From positions 97,291,256-97,355,255 of the forward strand of contig OX235271.1 of NCBI GenBank assembly GCA_944472155.2: a stretch of 64,000 nt of DNA. Direction: 5' to 3'. Origin of the DNA: Trichobilharzia szidati. Its lineage: Eukaryota > Platyhelminthes > Trematoda > Strigeidida > Schistosomatidae. Below are positions 1-12,236 of this stretch, one piece after another; position 1 is the first letter of the stretch, and every line of letters starts with the position of its first letter. The notes below the pieces were generated by a model that did no database searches, was not told the DNA's origin, and was given only the letters and a program-made list of their open reading frames with translations. A program made the position numbers and the translations under genes.

Positions 1-390
1 AGATACTATTTTAAAATCTGGTAATTGGAGACAACCAAACAACACAACAAACCTTGTAAACCTTTGAATCGGATATTTAGTCACAGTTTAGGAATTATAG
101 TTTCTAGTATTGTTGATAGCATTTCATGTGGAATGGAATAATTATCGGATTGTCATCAGGATAATATTTGTATGAATTCATCAAATAAGTAAAAGTATGA
201 TGTGCAAGTTATGTGAAGTAACTAACTCAGCAAACAAACATAAGACAGAGTCAGTATTTACTCAATTCCATGCAGCTGTGGATACACTCAAACAACGTGT
301 ACAGTTTAATTTCATGCCTACTATCAAATATCCTTAAGGCGTAGCTTTAAACTACAGAGTTGTCTGTTTTATTATTCAAATAAACTTCAC
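1..390. other. AT-rich sequence, nothing recognised
   Basis: No reading frame, repeat family or RNA signal seen before the target-site duplication of the LINE that follows. Confidence 0.5.
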
Positions 391-403
391 ATCGTACAGA
401 ACG

Positions 404-1108
404 CGGAGATTATGAAAATAACTAATCAACAACAACAACAGCAACATCCAGCGCCAATCACCATCAACAGGAGGGATTTGAAAGAGGTTACTTCATTCAC
501 TTATCTAGGGAGCATTGTCTCAACTACAGGAGGAACGGACGAGGATGTCAAATCGAGAATCGGGAAGGCGAGAAACACATTCATCAACCTGAAACCAATC
601 TGGAAATCTTCGTCACTCAGCCTACATCAACAACAAAATTCGGATTTTCAATGCAAACGTCAGGTCAGTCAGTTCTTCTATACGGATGGATCAGAAACTT
701 GGCGGGTCACCAAGAATATTTTCAACAGCCTGTTGCAGACCTTTATCAACAGCTGTCTTCGCTCTATACTGAAGATCAGATGGCCGGAAAGAATCACCAA
801 CATGAAACTATGGGAACAAACAAAACAAGAACCAATCACCCAACAAATATGCAGGAGAAAGTGGAGATGGATTGGACACTCTCTGAGGAGGCTGCTGGGT
901 GACATCGCGCGTCAGGCCATCGCTCGAGTGGAACCCGAAAGGGAAGCGGCGAGTGGGACGTCCAAGGGTGACATGGAGGAGATCGTGTGAAGAGGAGTTG
1001 AAACAGTATGGACTAACATGGATGCAAGTGAAAAGTACGGCAGAAGACAGAGAGCAAGTGGAGACGTGCAGCTGAAGCCCTATGTTCCACTAGGAACCCA
1101 AGGGAACA
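404..1108 (+). mobile_element. RTE-like LINE, 5'-truncated 3' end, with 13-bp TSD
   Basis: A frame at 412-990 encodes the C-terminal region of a non-LTR retrotransposon polyprotein: a YLGSIVS block, RIGKARNTF, then LKIRWPERI and RKWRWIGHSLRR. The frame then slips, and the usual 3' end follows (tail reading GAAGCCCTATGTTCC). A perfect 13-bp duplication, ATCGTACAGAACG, is at 391-403 and 1109-1121, so both ends are exact and the insertion was 5'-truncated, as target-primed reverse transcription predicts. The reverse transcriptase core is absent, so the copy is dead. Assignment to the RTE lineage rests on the longer copy at 23.1 kb and is an inference. Confidence 0.85.
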
Positions 1109-1269
1109 ATCGTACAGAACGATTGTTAAGCAGTAAGTTATTATGGTGTTAATTAACTACAGTGTCATTCTGTGACCAGATTACTTATTTGATTTTTGGC
1201 TCACAATCAATATGACTTCAGACAAATGATGTTCGAATGTGTAGGCGCTCCAGGAGATTAATAACTTAA

Positions 1270-1745
1270 TTTCTGAGGTACCTGAAGAATGCGCAAGTGT
1301 ATAGAGATGACCTGTTTGTGTAGAGTGAAAAAGAAAATTGGGACAGTTCTTGGGAAGAGCAGTATTTTACAGCTGATTCATCGAAAACTTCAACAAGATA
1401 ACGAAACCTCTCGATAAGTTGCCAAGTAATACAAGGTTTATTTGGGCTAAACAGACAGAGAAGACGTCTCATTGAATTAAAGAATTCCTAGATGGTCACC
1501 AGATGTCGCTGAAACTGTCGGTACCTGGGAAGCGGTTCATGATTTCCGCTGATACACAGGTGATTAGGGTATAGGAGTTTTGGAGTATACTAGCCAAGTT
1601 TTACAAAACACAAGCATTTTACGGTAGAAAACAGTGTTTGGCGATTGTTTATGTGCTTGAGAAGTGGAGACCATACCTGCCTGGTCATCGATTCCAGACT
1701 GACGCTTTCACCATCTCAGCCAGTCTCTTCAAAGTTCTGCAATAA
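1270..1745 (+). mobile_element. Ty3/gypsy LTR retrotransposon fragment (RT end and RNase H), decayed
   Basis: Translated in shifting plus-strand frames, the stretch shows the end of a gypsy-type reverse transcriptase (FLGRAVFYSQFIENFNKITK-like, with a stop) and then RNase H (CLAIVYVLEKWRPYLPGHRF, near 1640-1690). This order is typical of Ty3/gypsy pol. There are several stops and frameshifts and no LTR beside it, so it is a relic. Confidence 0.65.
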
Positions 1746-2439
1746 CTTAAATCCAATGCTCATAGCTTATTAAAAAGATCAATTCTTATGCAGTTTAAGT
1801 TAACTTATATAATATGAAACTATCAGCAGAAAAGTAACTTAAACTTATGTTTATTTACTTATTTGCCTAACCATCTGTTCGATTTACAGAAACTCACATA
1901 TAAGTATACTGGTATATTTTTGACTGTATAAGTATCCCACCTGTATTTCTCTAGAAAAATGAAAAGACACTAGCAACAGTATTTTAACATTGACTGATTT
2001 CATTGGTTTTATCTTACCAGTTTTAGAATACTGAAAAAAAATGTTGGGCATGTCTTTTTTAAACTGCTTATCTATGGTATTAATGAATCGAATAATTTAA
2101 CAATAGTACAGACAGCTAAATGTGTTGTTAATTAAATGTTGATGTGGAGCAATACAGAAAGCACTATGACAGTCACAGTGCTCCACAATTTCTTTCTTCA
2201 TGATGAACCAAATCAAAAACGTCTATTGACCTAATTGCTTTAACTAGATAGCAATCAAGAATATCACAGAATTATTAATATAGAATGAATGGCTTTTTCA
2301 AATTATTCAAACGATGTAAAGTGGATGGTATTAAGTATTTTCCATAGAAGTTCAGTCAATGTCAGTATTATATTTAATACTTTTAGCCGGTTATGGTTCT
2401 GCGAATGCCTTATAAGGGGCATTCACGTTTAAAGTCAGA
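1746..2439. other. AT-rich spacer, nothing recognised
   Basis: No open frame or recognised repeat. Confidence 0.4.
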
Positions 2440-3180
2440 TAAACTCTAAGATCCATCGACGAAAACCGGAAAGCAGCGAAGATAGGACTTCAAGTGAGCA
2501 TAGAGGAGATATATGTGGTGGAGACGCGCAGCAGTCAACATCGACAAGCACCAATCACTATCACTAGGAGATATCTAGAGGAATTTGTCTCTTCCACTTA
2601 CCCGACCTAGGCCATGTCCTTTCATCTACAGGCAGCACGGATGAAGATGTCAAAGCCAGGATCGGTATAGGAAGGCAAGCCTTTATTAGTCTGAAATCAC
2701 TCTGGAAATCAGCTGCACTCAGCATAAGGAAAAAGGTTTGGATTTTCAAGCCTAATGTCAAGTTGGTTCTTCTTTATGCTTCAGTGATTTGATGAGGAAT
2801 GCAAACTTTTATCAACAGATTCCCTCGCTCCATAGTGAAGATCAGATAGCCATCAAGGGAAGATAACAACGCGGAACCCCAACACGACAACGAATCAATG
2901 AAGAATTTACTACCTAGAAAATGTGCCGAAGTAAATGGAGATGGGTGAGATAAATGTTAGGGAGATCATTAAATGACACCAAACTTCTGGCCTTCGAGTG
3001 GAATCTTAATGGGAGAAAACCAGTTGGGCGTTCGATAGTGATGTGGAGAAAATCGGGTGGGAAGGAGATGGGAGTTTATGGGCAATGGTAAGGCCAGCTA
3101 AAGAGGACTGCAAAGAACTGGGCAAGATGGAGACATCCTGTTGGAGCCGTATGTTCTTCTTGTAACTGAAGGGAGTAATA
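2440..3180 (+). mobile_element. RTE-like LINE 3' fragment, heavily decayed
   Basis: Matches the same 3' region as the copy at 404-1108: ACAGGCAGCACGGATGAAG near 2629, a counterpart of the RIGKA block, and the LINE tail near 3150 (TATGTTCTTCTTG then GGGAGTAATA). Many stops. A Penelope-like element begins directly after its tail. Confidence 0.6.
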
Positions 3181-3193
3181 CTAAAACCAATGA

Positions 3194-4075
3194 ATGCTTG
3201 TAAAAATTGTGACAAACATTTATAGATTAACCTTAAGGAAAATTGAAGAAAGATATCTCATGGACGTCTTCCAAAAGAATGGATATCCACGGAATTTCAT
3301 CAAAAGACATATACCTCCAAGCCAACCTATCAAACCGAAAGCCCCCAAGGAAAGCACAAAGAAAGTCCCTCTGCCATATATAAAAGATATATCAGAAATC
3401 ACTGCAAGACTCTTCAAACCTTTAGGAATTGACGTCGCACACAAACCAACAAAATCACTTCACTCAGTTCGATGTCAACCAAAAGACTCAACAGCGAAAG
3501 AAAATAAAACCAACATCATCTACAAAATAAATTGTATCAACTGCGAAAAACACTACATTGGCCAAAGTGGACGTCCCCTTCGTCTTCGTATCCACGAACA
3601 TAAGCTAGCCGTCAAAAGACATGACATCTACTCCCTCATATCACTACATACAGACAACCACGGACATCAATTCGACTGGGACAACGTTCAAATATTAGAC
3701 AGAGGAAACAACAAAAATGCTAGAGAATTTTTAGAAGCCCGGTATTTCAGTGAATCATCAATCAGTAGACACATCCAGATTGACAAAATTTATCAACCGA
3801 TAAGAAAGAAAGCCCACACACAAAGGGTCAAAGTTCAAGTCAAAGAAACAATCAGTTCCAATACAAGTAGCCTAGAAGGTGTGAAAACACACAAAAGCAA
3901 CCAATCACGTCCCAGGTCACTGGGAGAGATGATCAATAAACTCATGCAGAAATCTGAAAGCTCACTTCAAATTGAAGTATGCGCTGAAGATGTCACCTAG
4001 TAGGATGATGAAAGCTTCACAAATTAACTATCCAGCTCAGAGAACACAACCACATCAAAATAGATTAACTTTGAA
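3194..4075 (+). mobile_element. Penelope-like element, 3' part with GIY-YIG endonuclease ORF
   Basis: An uninterrupted frame at 3194-4000 (268 aa) carries a PLE-type GIY-YIG endonuclease. Residues 109-123 hold the IY…YIG pair separated by a CxxC (114, 117), followed by R-rich RLRIHEHK and the later REFLEARYF block near 177-185. The preceding FQKNGYPRNFIKRH block is the usual link from the RT thumb. The RT itself is missing, so the copy is 5'-truncated although this domain is still open. Downstream (about 3980-4025) lies a decayed hammerhead-like end, and then the terminal motif CCAGCTCAGAGAACAC, shared with the PLE copies at 8.0, 9.1 and 21.5 kb. Confidence 0.8.
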
Positions 4076-4079
4076 CTAC

Positions 4080-5380
4080 AACTGCTGTTTAAGGGATTTT
4101 TAAATTTACTCCAACATGTTATCAACTTTTTGCCCATCTTCACTTTCATTTTTATGTTTTTTATGGTGTCTGTCAAATTTCACGCTAGCCATTTAGTCTA
4201 GTTTTAGTTTAGTTTCGCTTTATCAGCAGTTCCCTGGGAAACACAAACATGTAAATTTATCCTATTAGTTTTTGAGCGAGACAACACACTGAGTTCACTG
4301 TACTTCATTGTACCAGTTTTTATACATATACATTCTCTAATAGCTGTTAAGAGTGAGCGTTATCAGCTAAAATGAAAAAAAGATGGCTAGAATAATAATC
4401 TATTTCATATTTGCTAAAATTGTTTCGCCAGGAACAGTAATTGAATACTATGAAAATCTGTTTAAGCACGTTTTCCTCAAAAAGTATGCCATCAAGTCCC
4501 ATAATTTCGAATATCTGTTTTAATCATTAGGAGTGAAAACATTTTTAGGCATATGGTAATAAATATATCAAGTTTTTATACCTTTACTATTGTGTCTTCA
4601 CTAACATATATAATAACAAGGATCTTCTTGCTAATCACAAGAGTAACAGATACATTGTATATTTATTGCTATTCTCTTCATTTCACACTGCTTATCACAG
4701 TGTTAAGTGAGTTTGTCTGTGTGTACACTTTCATAACAATACAGACAGATGGAGTTATGTTCATGCAGTGCATAAAACAACTTCACTTCAAATGAAATCT
4801 GTGAACTTAATTACCGTTTAACATTGAATCGGATGTTACAATGAAGAATGTGTCCGTATCTTATCAATTTGCTTTTTTTTTGCATTAGTTTCTATTGTCA
4901 TCATTATGATGCATGAACGTCAATCATAAGCGAATACACTTGTTCGTGTAGTTTTATCAAAATAACAGTTGTTGTAAAAGGGAAGTCTACAAGTAATGTA
5001 TCCTTTAAATCAAACGTAAAGTATATTTTATAGTGGTTTGATGGGTTATATAGATTTGTTTGATGCTAAGGCAAACTTCGTGAAGAACAGAAATCAGTCG
5101 TTTGTGAATGGCTGAATAACAGGGATTAACCAGCATTCTTCTCATCAATCTAGTTTTCAACCACTGGACGGTATGAAACTACGACTTGTAAACTTAATGT
5201 CTGGATATCTGTTGAGTTCTATCTGCCAGTGTTGTTGTGCTATTACTAAATTACGTCATCCACAGTCAACGGTTCTCAACTTTGTTTTTTTTTCTGACAT
5301 AACTTTTGTTCATATAACATCAACAGAGAAATGGAAATATTTACCCATCGATTAACAACTATCTAAATAATAGTACAAGC
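4080..5380. other. AT-rich spacer, nothing recognised
   Basis: Short accidental frames only. No repeat family recognised. Confidence 0.4.
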
Positions 5381-5605
5381 TTCAGTGGTTCAGAGGTAGA
5401 ATGCTTGCCAGCCACGCATGTGGTCCTGGGGTTCAATTCCAGGCCGACGCACCGCTTTATCTGGCTTAGCTAGTAGTAAGCCCAGTAAACAGGGAAGGTT
5501 AGGCGTGAGACTAGCAACCACAACCTGTGAAAGTAAAACCACTGCTACCGAAACTTCAAAGCTCCAGCTTGAAGCCCTATGTTCCACTCGGAGAGTAAAG
5601 AAATC
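5381..5605 (+). mobile_element. SINE family C copy (tRNA-derived head, LINE-like tail)
   Basis: The head has a degenerate A box (TTCAGAGGTAGAATGC) and a B box (GGTTCAATTCC), as in tRNA-derived SINEs. A family-specific body (AGGGAAGGTTAGGCGTGAG) follows. The 3' end, GAAGCCCTATGTTCCACTCG, matches the tail of the RTE-like LINEs of this window. Confidence 0.75.
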
Positions 5606-5779
5606 AAGTAATTAGTAAAAACAGATAACAGTACAGTTCTAACGGGAGGTTGAGATACGCTGCGGAAATCGACCAATCGGAATCTACTTTGTTACCTCAT
5701 ATGGCATAATAACATAACAAAACAACTATGTTTACTAAAGGTGCCTTAATAATATTCACGTATCAAGGAATTTTGTTTC

Positions 5780-5962
5780 GATATCTTAGTGGTGGAATAC
5801 TCACCAGCCACCGCCGTGGTCCGGGATTCGACTGCCGACTGACGTACTCCTGAACCTATCAACTAGCAACCTCATGCTGTAGAAAATACAAAGCAGTATC
5901 GCTACCAAAACTTCATAGCTCAAGCTTGAAGCCTTATGTTCCACTCGAAACTCAAAGAAATG
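5780..5962 (+). mobile_element. SINE family C copy, internally deleted
   Basis: Head GGTGGAATACTCACC with B box GGATTCGACTGCC, then a jump to the body end and the LINE-like tail TTATGTTCCACTCGAAACTC. About 50 bases of the body are missing compared with the copy at 58457. Confidence 0.65.
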
Positions 5963-5965
5963 CAA

Positions 5966-6448
5966 AAAGAAAGTCTCTGAAGTTCAAGTTTCATTTCATT
6001 TAAGAAGTACACGCAAAGGATATTGTTAGAGACTGTTGAACTGATAAGATTAAAAAAACTATTCAGATTACTTATTTGGTCAAGTCTAGTACACTGAATG
6101 ATCAGTGCCTTTTTAAGCTGCACAAAATGGGGGCGAATTGAAAATTTAAATTTAGTTAACAAGATTAAATTTTGCTTCGACTTTTAGTTTAGTGATGAAT
6201 GCATTTTAAGATGCCGACAGTTCTACTGAGTTCGATAACTAGGCCTTCATTTACGTAGAAGAACAAAGAATAATAGAAACTGCATGTCTATAACCAAAAA
6301 TTGTTGTAAAAATCATCACTGGTATACAATGTTTGTCTTTTAATACTATGCAGTGTAAGATTTTCTAAATTAAAATAATTTCCACAATGAAATAATCTTT
6401 CAACTTTGCAGATAAACTAACTATTTCAGCTAGTTGTATATATATATA
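5966..6448. other. AT-rich spacer with a short TA run
   Basis: Only a TA microsatellite near 6437-6448 stands out. Confidence 0.4.
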
Positions 6449-6980
6449 TTCAAGAATTGGTTTATAGGGATTTTGTTTGATTGGATAGAGAATTTCAACA
6501 TGAGCTGACATCGGTTAGAGAACCATTAGAAAACCTGGAAGTACATGACAGCTGTTTCTTCCTAGTGCGGGACTCTCCAGAAGTACTCACCCATCGGGGT
6601 TCGAACCCAGGACCTTCTGGTTACAAGGCGAGCTCGTAGATCATTGAGCCGCTGAGACCCGACCCAATGACCAGTCCATGAATCCCAACTTCTACCAATT
6701 CACGACATACCGCGAACACTAGCCAATATCATCGGTGATGAGTATTTGTCTTCACGCCTGACCTGCTGTACTCTGGTGGTTACAGCTTCCCTCTAGAACC
6801 CCATTGGCTTAATGGTCTACGAGCTCGCCTTGTAACCAGGAGGTGCTGGGTTCAAACCCCGGTGGGTGAGTGATGATGAAGAGTCCCAGACTAGGACGAA
6901 ACAGCTGTCCAGTACTCCCAGGTGGTTTTCCACTGGTTCTCTAACCGATGTCAGCTCATGATGAAATCCTCCAACCAATA
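6449..6980. mobile_element. SINE family A inverted dimer with two hammerhead relics
   Basis: A minus-strand monomer (about 6449-6735) and a plus-strand monomer (about 6790-6980) lie head to head. Each has a tRNA-like head with B box (GGGTTCGAACC or GGGTTCAAACC) followed by a hammerhead-like segment. Both cores are mutated: CUGGAGA on the left, AUGAAGA on the right. Stem II and the GAAA box are recognisable, and stem III is the palindrome ACAGCTGT in both. The outer arms are inverted copies of TGAGCTGACATCGG. Confidence 0.8.
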
Positions 6981-8029
6981 TACATATTTATTGTAGCTGA
7001 TGAAACTAAACTTAAAAAAGAACTTACCTGAATTATTTTCAACTTTCTTCAATATATCCAGGCAGAAAATGTCCGTCAGACATATAAATAACAGTATATG
7101 TGATAATCTCAAGAAAATATACAACAATGTAGGCATTAGAGATGAATTAATCAATTATGCAATAATTATCCAAATGACTTTTACATTTTAAGCTGAACAC
7201 AACTGTGTACAATATGTTAGCGCTGTACTCAAAGCGCTAAATCTATCTTACTTAAATACAGTACAATGAGAAACATATTGTAACATGAAATGGGTTGTAT
7301 TTATTTTATCTAGTTATATGATTGGTTATTTTTTTTTCGGTGGAAATCTCCACATATGAAAAGCCAATTATGTATGAAAGAGGTGATTTACATTTTTTTG
7401 TTTTGTTTAGTGAATTGGTTTTTAGCCACTTTGGAGAGTTACATTAAAAAAAAAAATTCTGCATGAAGGAACTTTTGTGATTGGTTAATTCTTTCTACTA
7501 CCACCAAAATATGCATTTAGAAGAAAACAGAAAATAAGTGCAAAAAGAAACATATGTTCACAAATTTGGAATGTGAATTAAACAATTATTGCCATTATAA
7601 TTAGTAAGAGGCGACTGATATAAATGGAAATAATCATACAAAGAAGAAGAAATTAGACCTATAGAACCGGCAGTAATCATATTGATTTTAACTCTAAAAG
7701 GAATTTTAATATTTCGTATATAGTGTGGACAAGATGTTGACGGTTTGTTTTCGTATCTTTAATTATCAGAAAAAGTGACAGAATGTCATTGAAAACTCTT
7801 GATTTCTGAATTGGAAATACTCTTACCATCTATATTCATCTTTGTTAATCATAACTTGATGGTTCCAGGCTCGATTCCTGGTGGGCTTGGATATACGCAA
7901 TGCTGACGAGTCCAAAACTTGGACGAAATAGCCGTCAAATGTTTCCCGGTTTTCAGAGATTCTCTTATTGATGTTGGTTTGTGACGAAACCTATACATAG
8001 AAACTTGATGGAGGTTGAAGAAGATTTAT
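6981..8029. other. AT-rich spacer with a SINE A relic near 7855-7985
   Basis: Mostly featureless. At 7857-7985 a decayed plus-strand family A copy is visible: B box GGCTCGATTCC, then CTGACGA, GTCC…GGAC, GAAA and a downstream arm resembling GGTTCTCTAACCGATG. Confidence 0.5.
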
Positions 8030-8066
8030 CTGCAATTAATAGTATTCTCTGAGCTGGTTGGTTTGG

Positions 8067-8110
8067 TTGCGGAGCTTTCGTCGTCCTTCTGGACAACATT
8101 TTCAGCGCAA
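8067..8110 (-). ncRNA. Hammerhead-like ribozyme motif at PLE end
   Basis: Read on the minus strand: stem I UUGCG pairs with CGCAA. The core reads CUGAAAA (consensus CUGANGA, so G8 is A here) plus one extra U. Stem II is GUUGUCC with GGACGAC closed by an AGAA tetraloop, then GAAA, then AGCU and C at the cleavage position. The core change makes activity doubtful. PLEs of other animals are known to carry hammerheads in their terminal repeats. Confidence 0.5.
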
Positions 8111-8254
8111 TATTTAGCATAAAGTGAAATGATTTAAATTTCTTCATGAGTGTATCGACCATTTTCTATTGACCTGGATTTTAAACTTTCTGGTCACCTG
8201 ATTTACTTTTTATTAGTTGATATATTTCGTCTATATTAACATGTCTTTTTTATT

Positions 8255-8408
8255 TTATTTTTTTATTTTCGGTTACAGCTTGATTCCACACCGTATTTTC
8301 AGTACAAGTATGGTATTTTCAGCATGGATATCGGTAGCCCAAATTTCGCAGGCCGACCATAGATATCGGGTGTGCGTCGGCGACAGTCCTAACCACTGTG
8401 CCACCTGT
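8255..8408 (-). mobile_element. SINE family B copy inserted in a PLE
   Basis: Minus-strand order: a shortened tRNA-like head (GTGGCACAGTGGTTAGGAC), the body with ATATCTATGGTCGGCC, then the 3' hairpin and CAAGCTGTAA tail. Part of the head, including the B box, is deleted. It lies inside the PLE endonuclease region, so it is younger than that PLE. Confidence 0.7.
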
Positions 8409-9097
8409 TTGTTAATTGCATTTTCGTTTGAGTACCAGGCTTCTAGGAATTCCCTGGCACTTTTGGTGTTTCCTCTGTCTAAGATTTCGACATTGTCCCA
8501 ATCAAATTGATGACCATAATTGTCTATATGCACTGATACTTAAGAATACCTATCTTGTCTTTTCACGGCTGATTTGTGTTCTTGGATTCTGATTCGAAGG
8601 GGACGCCCAATTTGGCCGATGTAATGTTTGTTGCAGTTCATACAATTTATTTTGTAAATGGTATTAATTTTATCCCCTTTTTCTGTTGGATCTTTTGGTT
8701 TGCATAGTATCGAATTAAGCGATTTTACTGGTTTGTGTGCTACATCTATATCTAACGGTTTCAGTATTCTGGCTGTTATTTCAGAGATATTCCTCATGTA
8801 TGGTAGAATGAATTTTCTTGTGGTCTTTGATGATGATTTCTTGTTGGTGTTATTATTCGACTTTAAACACTTTTTGATGAAATTTTGTGGATAACCATTC
8901 TTTTTGAAGACCGTTTGTAGGTACTTTTCTTCCATTCTTTTCAACTCTGGAGTGCTACAATGTGTTTGAACTCCTTTAAACAATGTCTGCACACAGTTTC
9001 GTTTGTGAGTAATTGGATTATCGCTAGTATAGTTGAGTATTTGATCTGTGTGCGTTGATTTTCTATATACTTGTGCTTCTAAATTTCCTGTGTTGGT

Positions 9098-9142
9098 TCT
9101 CCTGAAGATGTTGTCCAGAAGGACGTCGAAAGCTCCGCAACC
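9098..9142 (+). ncRNA. Hammerhead-like ribozyme motif at the other PLE end
   Basis: The core CUGAAGA is intact but followed by one extra U. Stem II is GUUGUCC with GGACGUC and an AGAA loop, then GAAA, AGCU and C. Distal stem I GGUU/AACC is present, but proximal pairs are lost. It is inverted relative to the element's ORF. Confidence 0.5.
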
Positions 9143-9180
9143 AAACCAACCAGCTCAGAGAACACTATTAACTGCAAATC

Positions 9181-10837
9181 ATCCACCTGAGCTACAAATC
9201 TTCTATATTATTTCAGAAGATTTATCTGTCAGAAACTGTTCCATAGTCACAGCGATCAACTAGTTCTCAAAAATTCCACCTAATCTAATGCCGGTGATGT
9301 TGTTTCAGTAATTGATAGTCTAGTCATGAATGTATTCCAGTCTACATTTAACTAAGATATGTTCACTACCTAGTCACTCTAGAAAAAGAAGCTTGGTAGA
9401 TGGGAACTGTTTCAGTTTCATTAGCAAGTTGACTGATTCGTTTGACAATGTTCAAAGCAGGTACACATAGATTACTCATATAAGTATAAAACTTGGACAC
9501 TGTGGTAGAGTATAACTCCATTATAGATAAGATTTCATTTTGATAAATCACAGAGTGCTGTACAGTAATATTAACTGATGACGTTTCGAGCACAAACTAT
9601 TGCTCAGAATCATATCAAGTTACTCATACAACTTTCTTGCTTCATTTGTATACTTAAGTGAAACTGACTAGACATTTGAATAAAAATCAGTATAAGATAA
9701 TGTACATTCAGAAATAATAATATGAGTGTTATTGATCAAATACAATCAAATGGGAAATGAGATGATTTCATAGTCATAATAAGTAACTTCCTAGAATGTT
9801 ATAATGTATGTGAATTGAAATAGAATTTTAAGATTATTTATTATCCTCCTCTGACTTAACTGGCGGTAATAATATCTTCCATATTTCTGGTATTTGTATT
9901 GAGTCATACTTACATATAAACAAGTGTCCAGTTTACTATTATTTCATTTCACACTCATAAACCTTCGTTACCTTTGGGAATTTTCGGCATCATTGATTTC
10001 ATGAGAACATCAAGATAAAGTAGAATTTCATAAGGAAAGACGAGATATCTAAGTATAATTCTTTTAGTAAATGATTAGGTCTAACGCATGAACAGCAAAA
10101 TTACTGGAAGACAGTGTGTTGAAATAAACCATACCGATAACTCAAACGGTATTTCATTTTATTACATACATATTCTGCATTCTGGTTGACTTTAATAGGT
10201 TTATTAAAGTTGACGAATGTACGAGTGTACATCGACTGAAAAGTTAGTAAGTAGGACAGGTAGTCCTTATTGCTAAGCAATGTGAGATTCAAGCTATGAC
10301 AGTAAAAATGATCTTCAGGGAAGAAATTACTGAAAACAGTATAAAGGGAGAATTTCTGGAAACGAATACATATGATATTCTGATCATGTTATATGCACAT
10401 GTGCATCTTTTAATTTGGAGCATATTCACAAGAAAGTAATTTTGAAAAGGACACCGTGAATGACATGCAAACTGATTTCGGTTACTTTGCCAACAAAAAT
10501 TTTGATCTTGATTTAAAATAAAACTCTCAAAACATGCATGAGTAAGGATAAGAACCACCCAGTGACTGAAACCATACCGATAGACTGGTTTCGTGGGCCT
10601 TTCAATACAGAACGGAGTGATTTACATAGACAATATTGATTGTAATCTTACGGCAGATGATTTTCTTGCACCAACATTGATCATTGCCACAATGAGTACA
10701 GTTGATCTGCTCCACTTTAGCTATCTCTTTAAGTTAGAACAATAAAAACTGTGTTGTACAGCTTTACATTTACGGATGTAGGCTTTCACTCCTTTCATTA
10801 GGAACCGTTGGCGTCTGGAATTTCCGTTGATTACATG
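9181..10837. other. Mostly unassigned; contains a short repeat shared with 19.4 kb
   Basis: About 9490-9625 (minus) is related to 19404-19530 (plus). Both contain GAAACGTC preceded by a GAGCA…TGCTC-like hairpin, resembling a decayed PLE terminal hammerhead. The rest is AT-rich and featureless. Confidence 0.4.
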
Positions 10838-11905
10838 TCACTGATGTAGCCACTTTTGTTAAGTATGCTGATGACCTCTCTGTTTCTATGCCTGTCAACT
10901 CTCAGTCAGATTGTTCCAAATAAAATAACTTTCTGTCGGAAATTAGTCAGTGGTCCTCTTCAAACGGTCTTAAGCTAAATCCGTCTAAATGTCAGGTAGT
11001 CAGTTTCACTTTCAGACGGAAACGTGACCTACAACGACTAGCTAGCTCACATGGCCCCACTATCATTGACGGCATAGAGGTTGAAACTACATCTAATGTC
11101 AAGTACCTTGTACTGAGTATTTCCTCCGACCTTTCCTGGTCCTCTCACATCTTGCTAGTTACTAGAAAGATGTTTCGCTTAACGTTCTACCTTAGGAAGT
11201 TAAGGCAGTCTGGTATAAAGCAGTCTTTGCTTTCTCAGTTTGTCAACTCTTGTATTCTAACAATCCCTCTTTACTGCTCCCCATTAATCTTTCCTGGACT
11301 ACTTAAGAAAGACTTTGCTTCGCTGCATAGGGCACTAAAAGCCGTTATTAGGGCAAGTGGAATATCGTTAAACCCACTGGTTAATACTGCTGTGGATAGA
11401 CATATAATGTCATGTAAGAAACTGGCGAATACTATATTTTCAGACCCTGAGCATCCTCTCTTTACGCAGCTCTCTCCTTGCATTTCATCTGGTAGAACTA
11501 GAAGCAACTATAGGAAGCCATATGCGAGGACTACCAAGTACAAATACTCCACAATATCTTATCTGGTACAGCTGTTATGTGATGAGAAATCCTTTAGGTA
11601 TGACACGATCAACTTACTGCGGCACTCTAACAAATAGTTCCCATTAGCTTTTGTTCTCTTTTCTTTGTTACTAGTATATTGTTGCTCACATATTCTATTA
11701 CACACTAATTTTATATTTCATATCCTGTGGTGCATTGTTTAAATATGTGAATGCACTGCTGTTCTTATTTTTGGTTGTTGCTTTTTGATTTTAAAATCTT
11801 AAAAAATTTATGAGGTAATTAGATGCAATATTGTAATGCACGCTGAAAATTGTATACCTGTACCACAAATACTGTTTGGAATAAAGCTGTTATTATTATT
11901 ATTAA
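10838..11905 (+). mobile_element. CR1-like LINE, 5'-truncated
   Basis: The plus frame shows the reverse transcriptase catalytic box KYADDLSV near 10862 and the block GLKLNPSKCQVV near 10975. It continues as an open frame to 11637 with YLRKLRQSGIKQSLL and a C-terminal region. A stop at about 10929 breaks it. The 3' end, TTTGGAATAAAGCTG followed by a (TTA)n run at 11884-11903, is typical of microsatellite-ended LINEs. Similarity to schistosome CR1-type elements is my inference; RTE-like features are absent. Confidence 0.7.
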
Positions 11906-12224
11906 ATCTTCCACTACAGGAATGAAATTACCTTGTCTTAAGCGGAAGTCATCAAGAAGACGATCTAATTATTCAGGCTTGAGAACAACAGAAAACACTG
12001 AGTAACTTGTAGTTCGATTAGTTTGAAACAGATAAACATCACCTTCTGAGTGCATTAATCTCTCAATATCAAACACAAATAATTCATAATCAACACCAGG
12101 AAACAACTTTCAGTATGCACTTACTGATTATTTCTAATTTTTCAAACGTCTATTGTCTTTTTTGTTACTAACGAATTAAATTCTTTCCGTTTGCTTCAGA
12201 AGTTTAATTTATTCACGACTTAAC
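11906..12224. other. Spacer, nothing recognised
   Basis: No frame or repeat recognised. Confidence 0.4.
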
Positions 12225-12236
12225 TTTCATTTATTT

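Larger units (their letters stand above)
8030..9180 (-). mobile_element. Penelope-like element with GIY-YIG ORF, interrupted by a SINE
   Basis: The minus-strand frame 8540-8992 gives the thumb/linker (FKKNGYPQNFIKK) and the GIY-YIG region (IYKINCMNCNKHYIGQIGRP). It continues, after a frame break near 8535, in DWDNVEILDRGN and REFLEAWY. A family B SINE has inserted at about 8408 and removes the C-terminus. Both flanks carry the PLE terminal motif with a hammerhead-like segment, in opposite orientation to each other (8067-8110 minus, about 9098-9142 plus). The RT core is absent. Confidence 0.8.

Noticed and set aside
4553..4795. 80-codon hydrophobic frame
   Set aside because: Low-complexity reading of AT-rich DNA. 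No family and no context.
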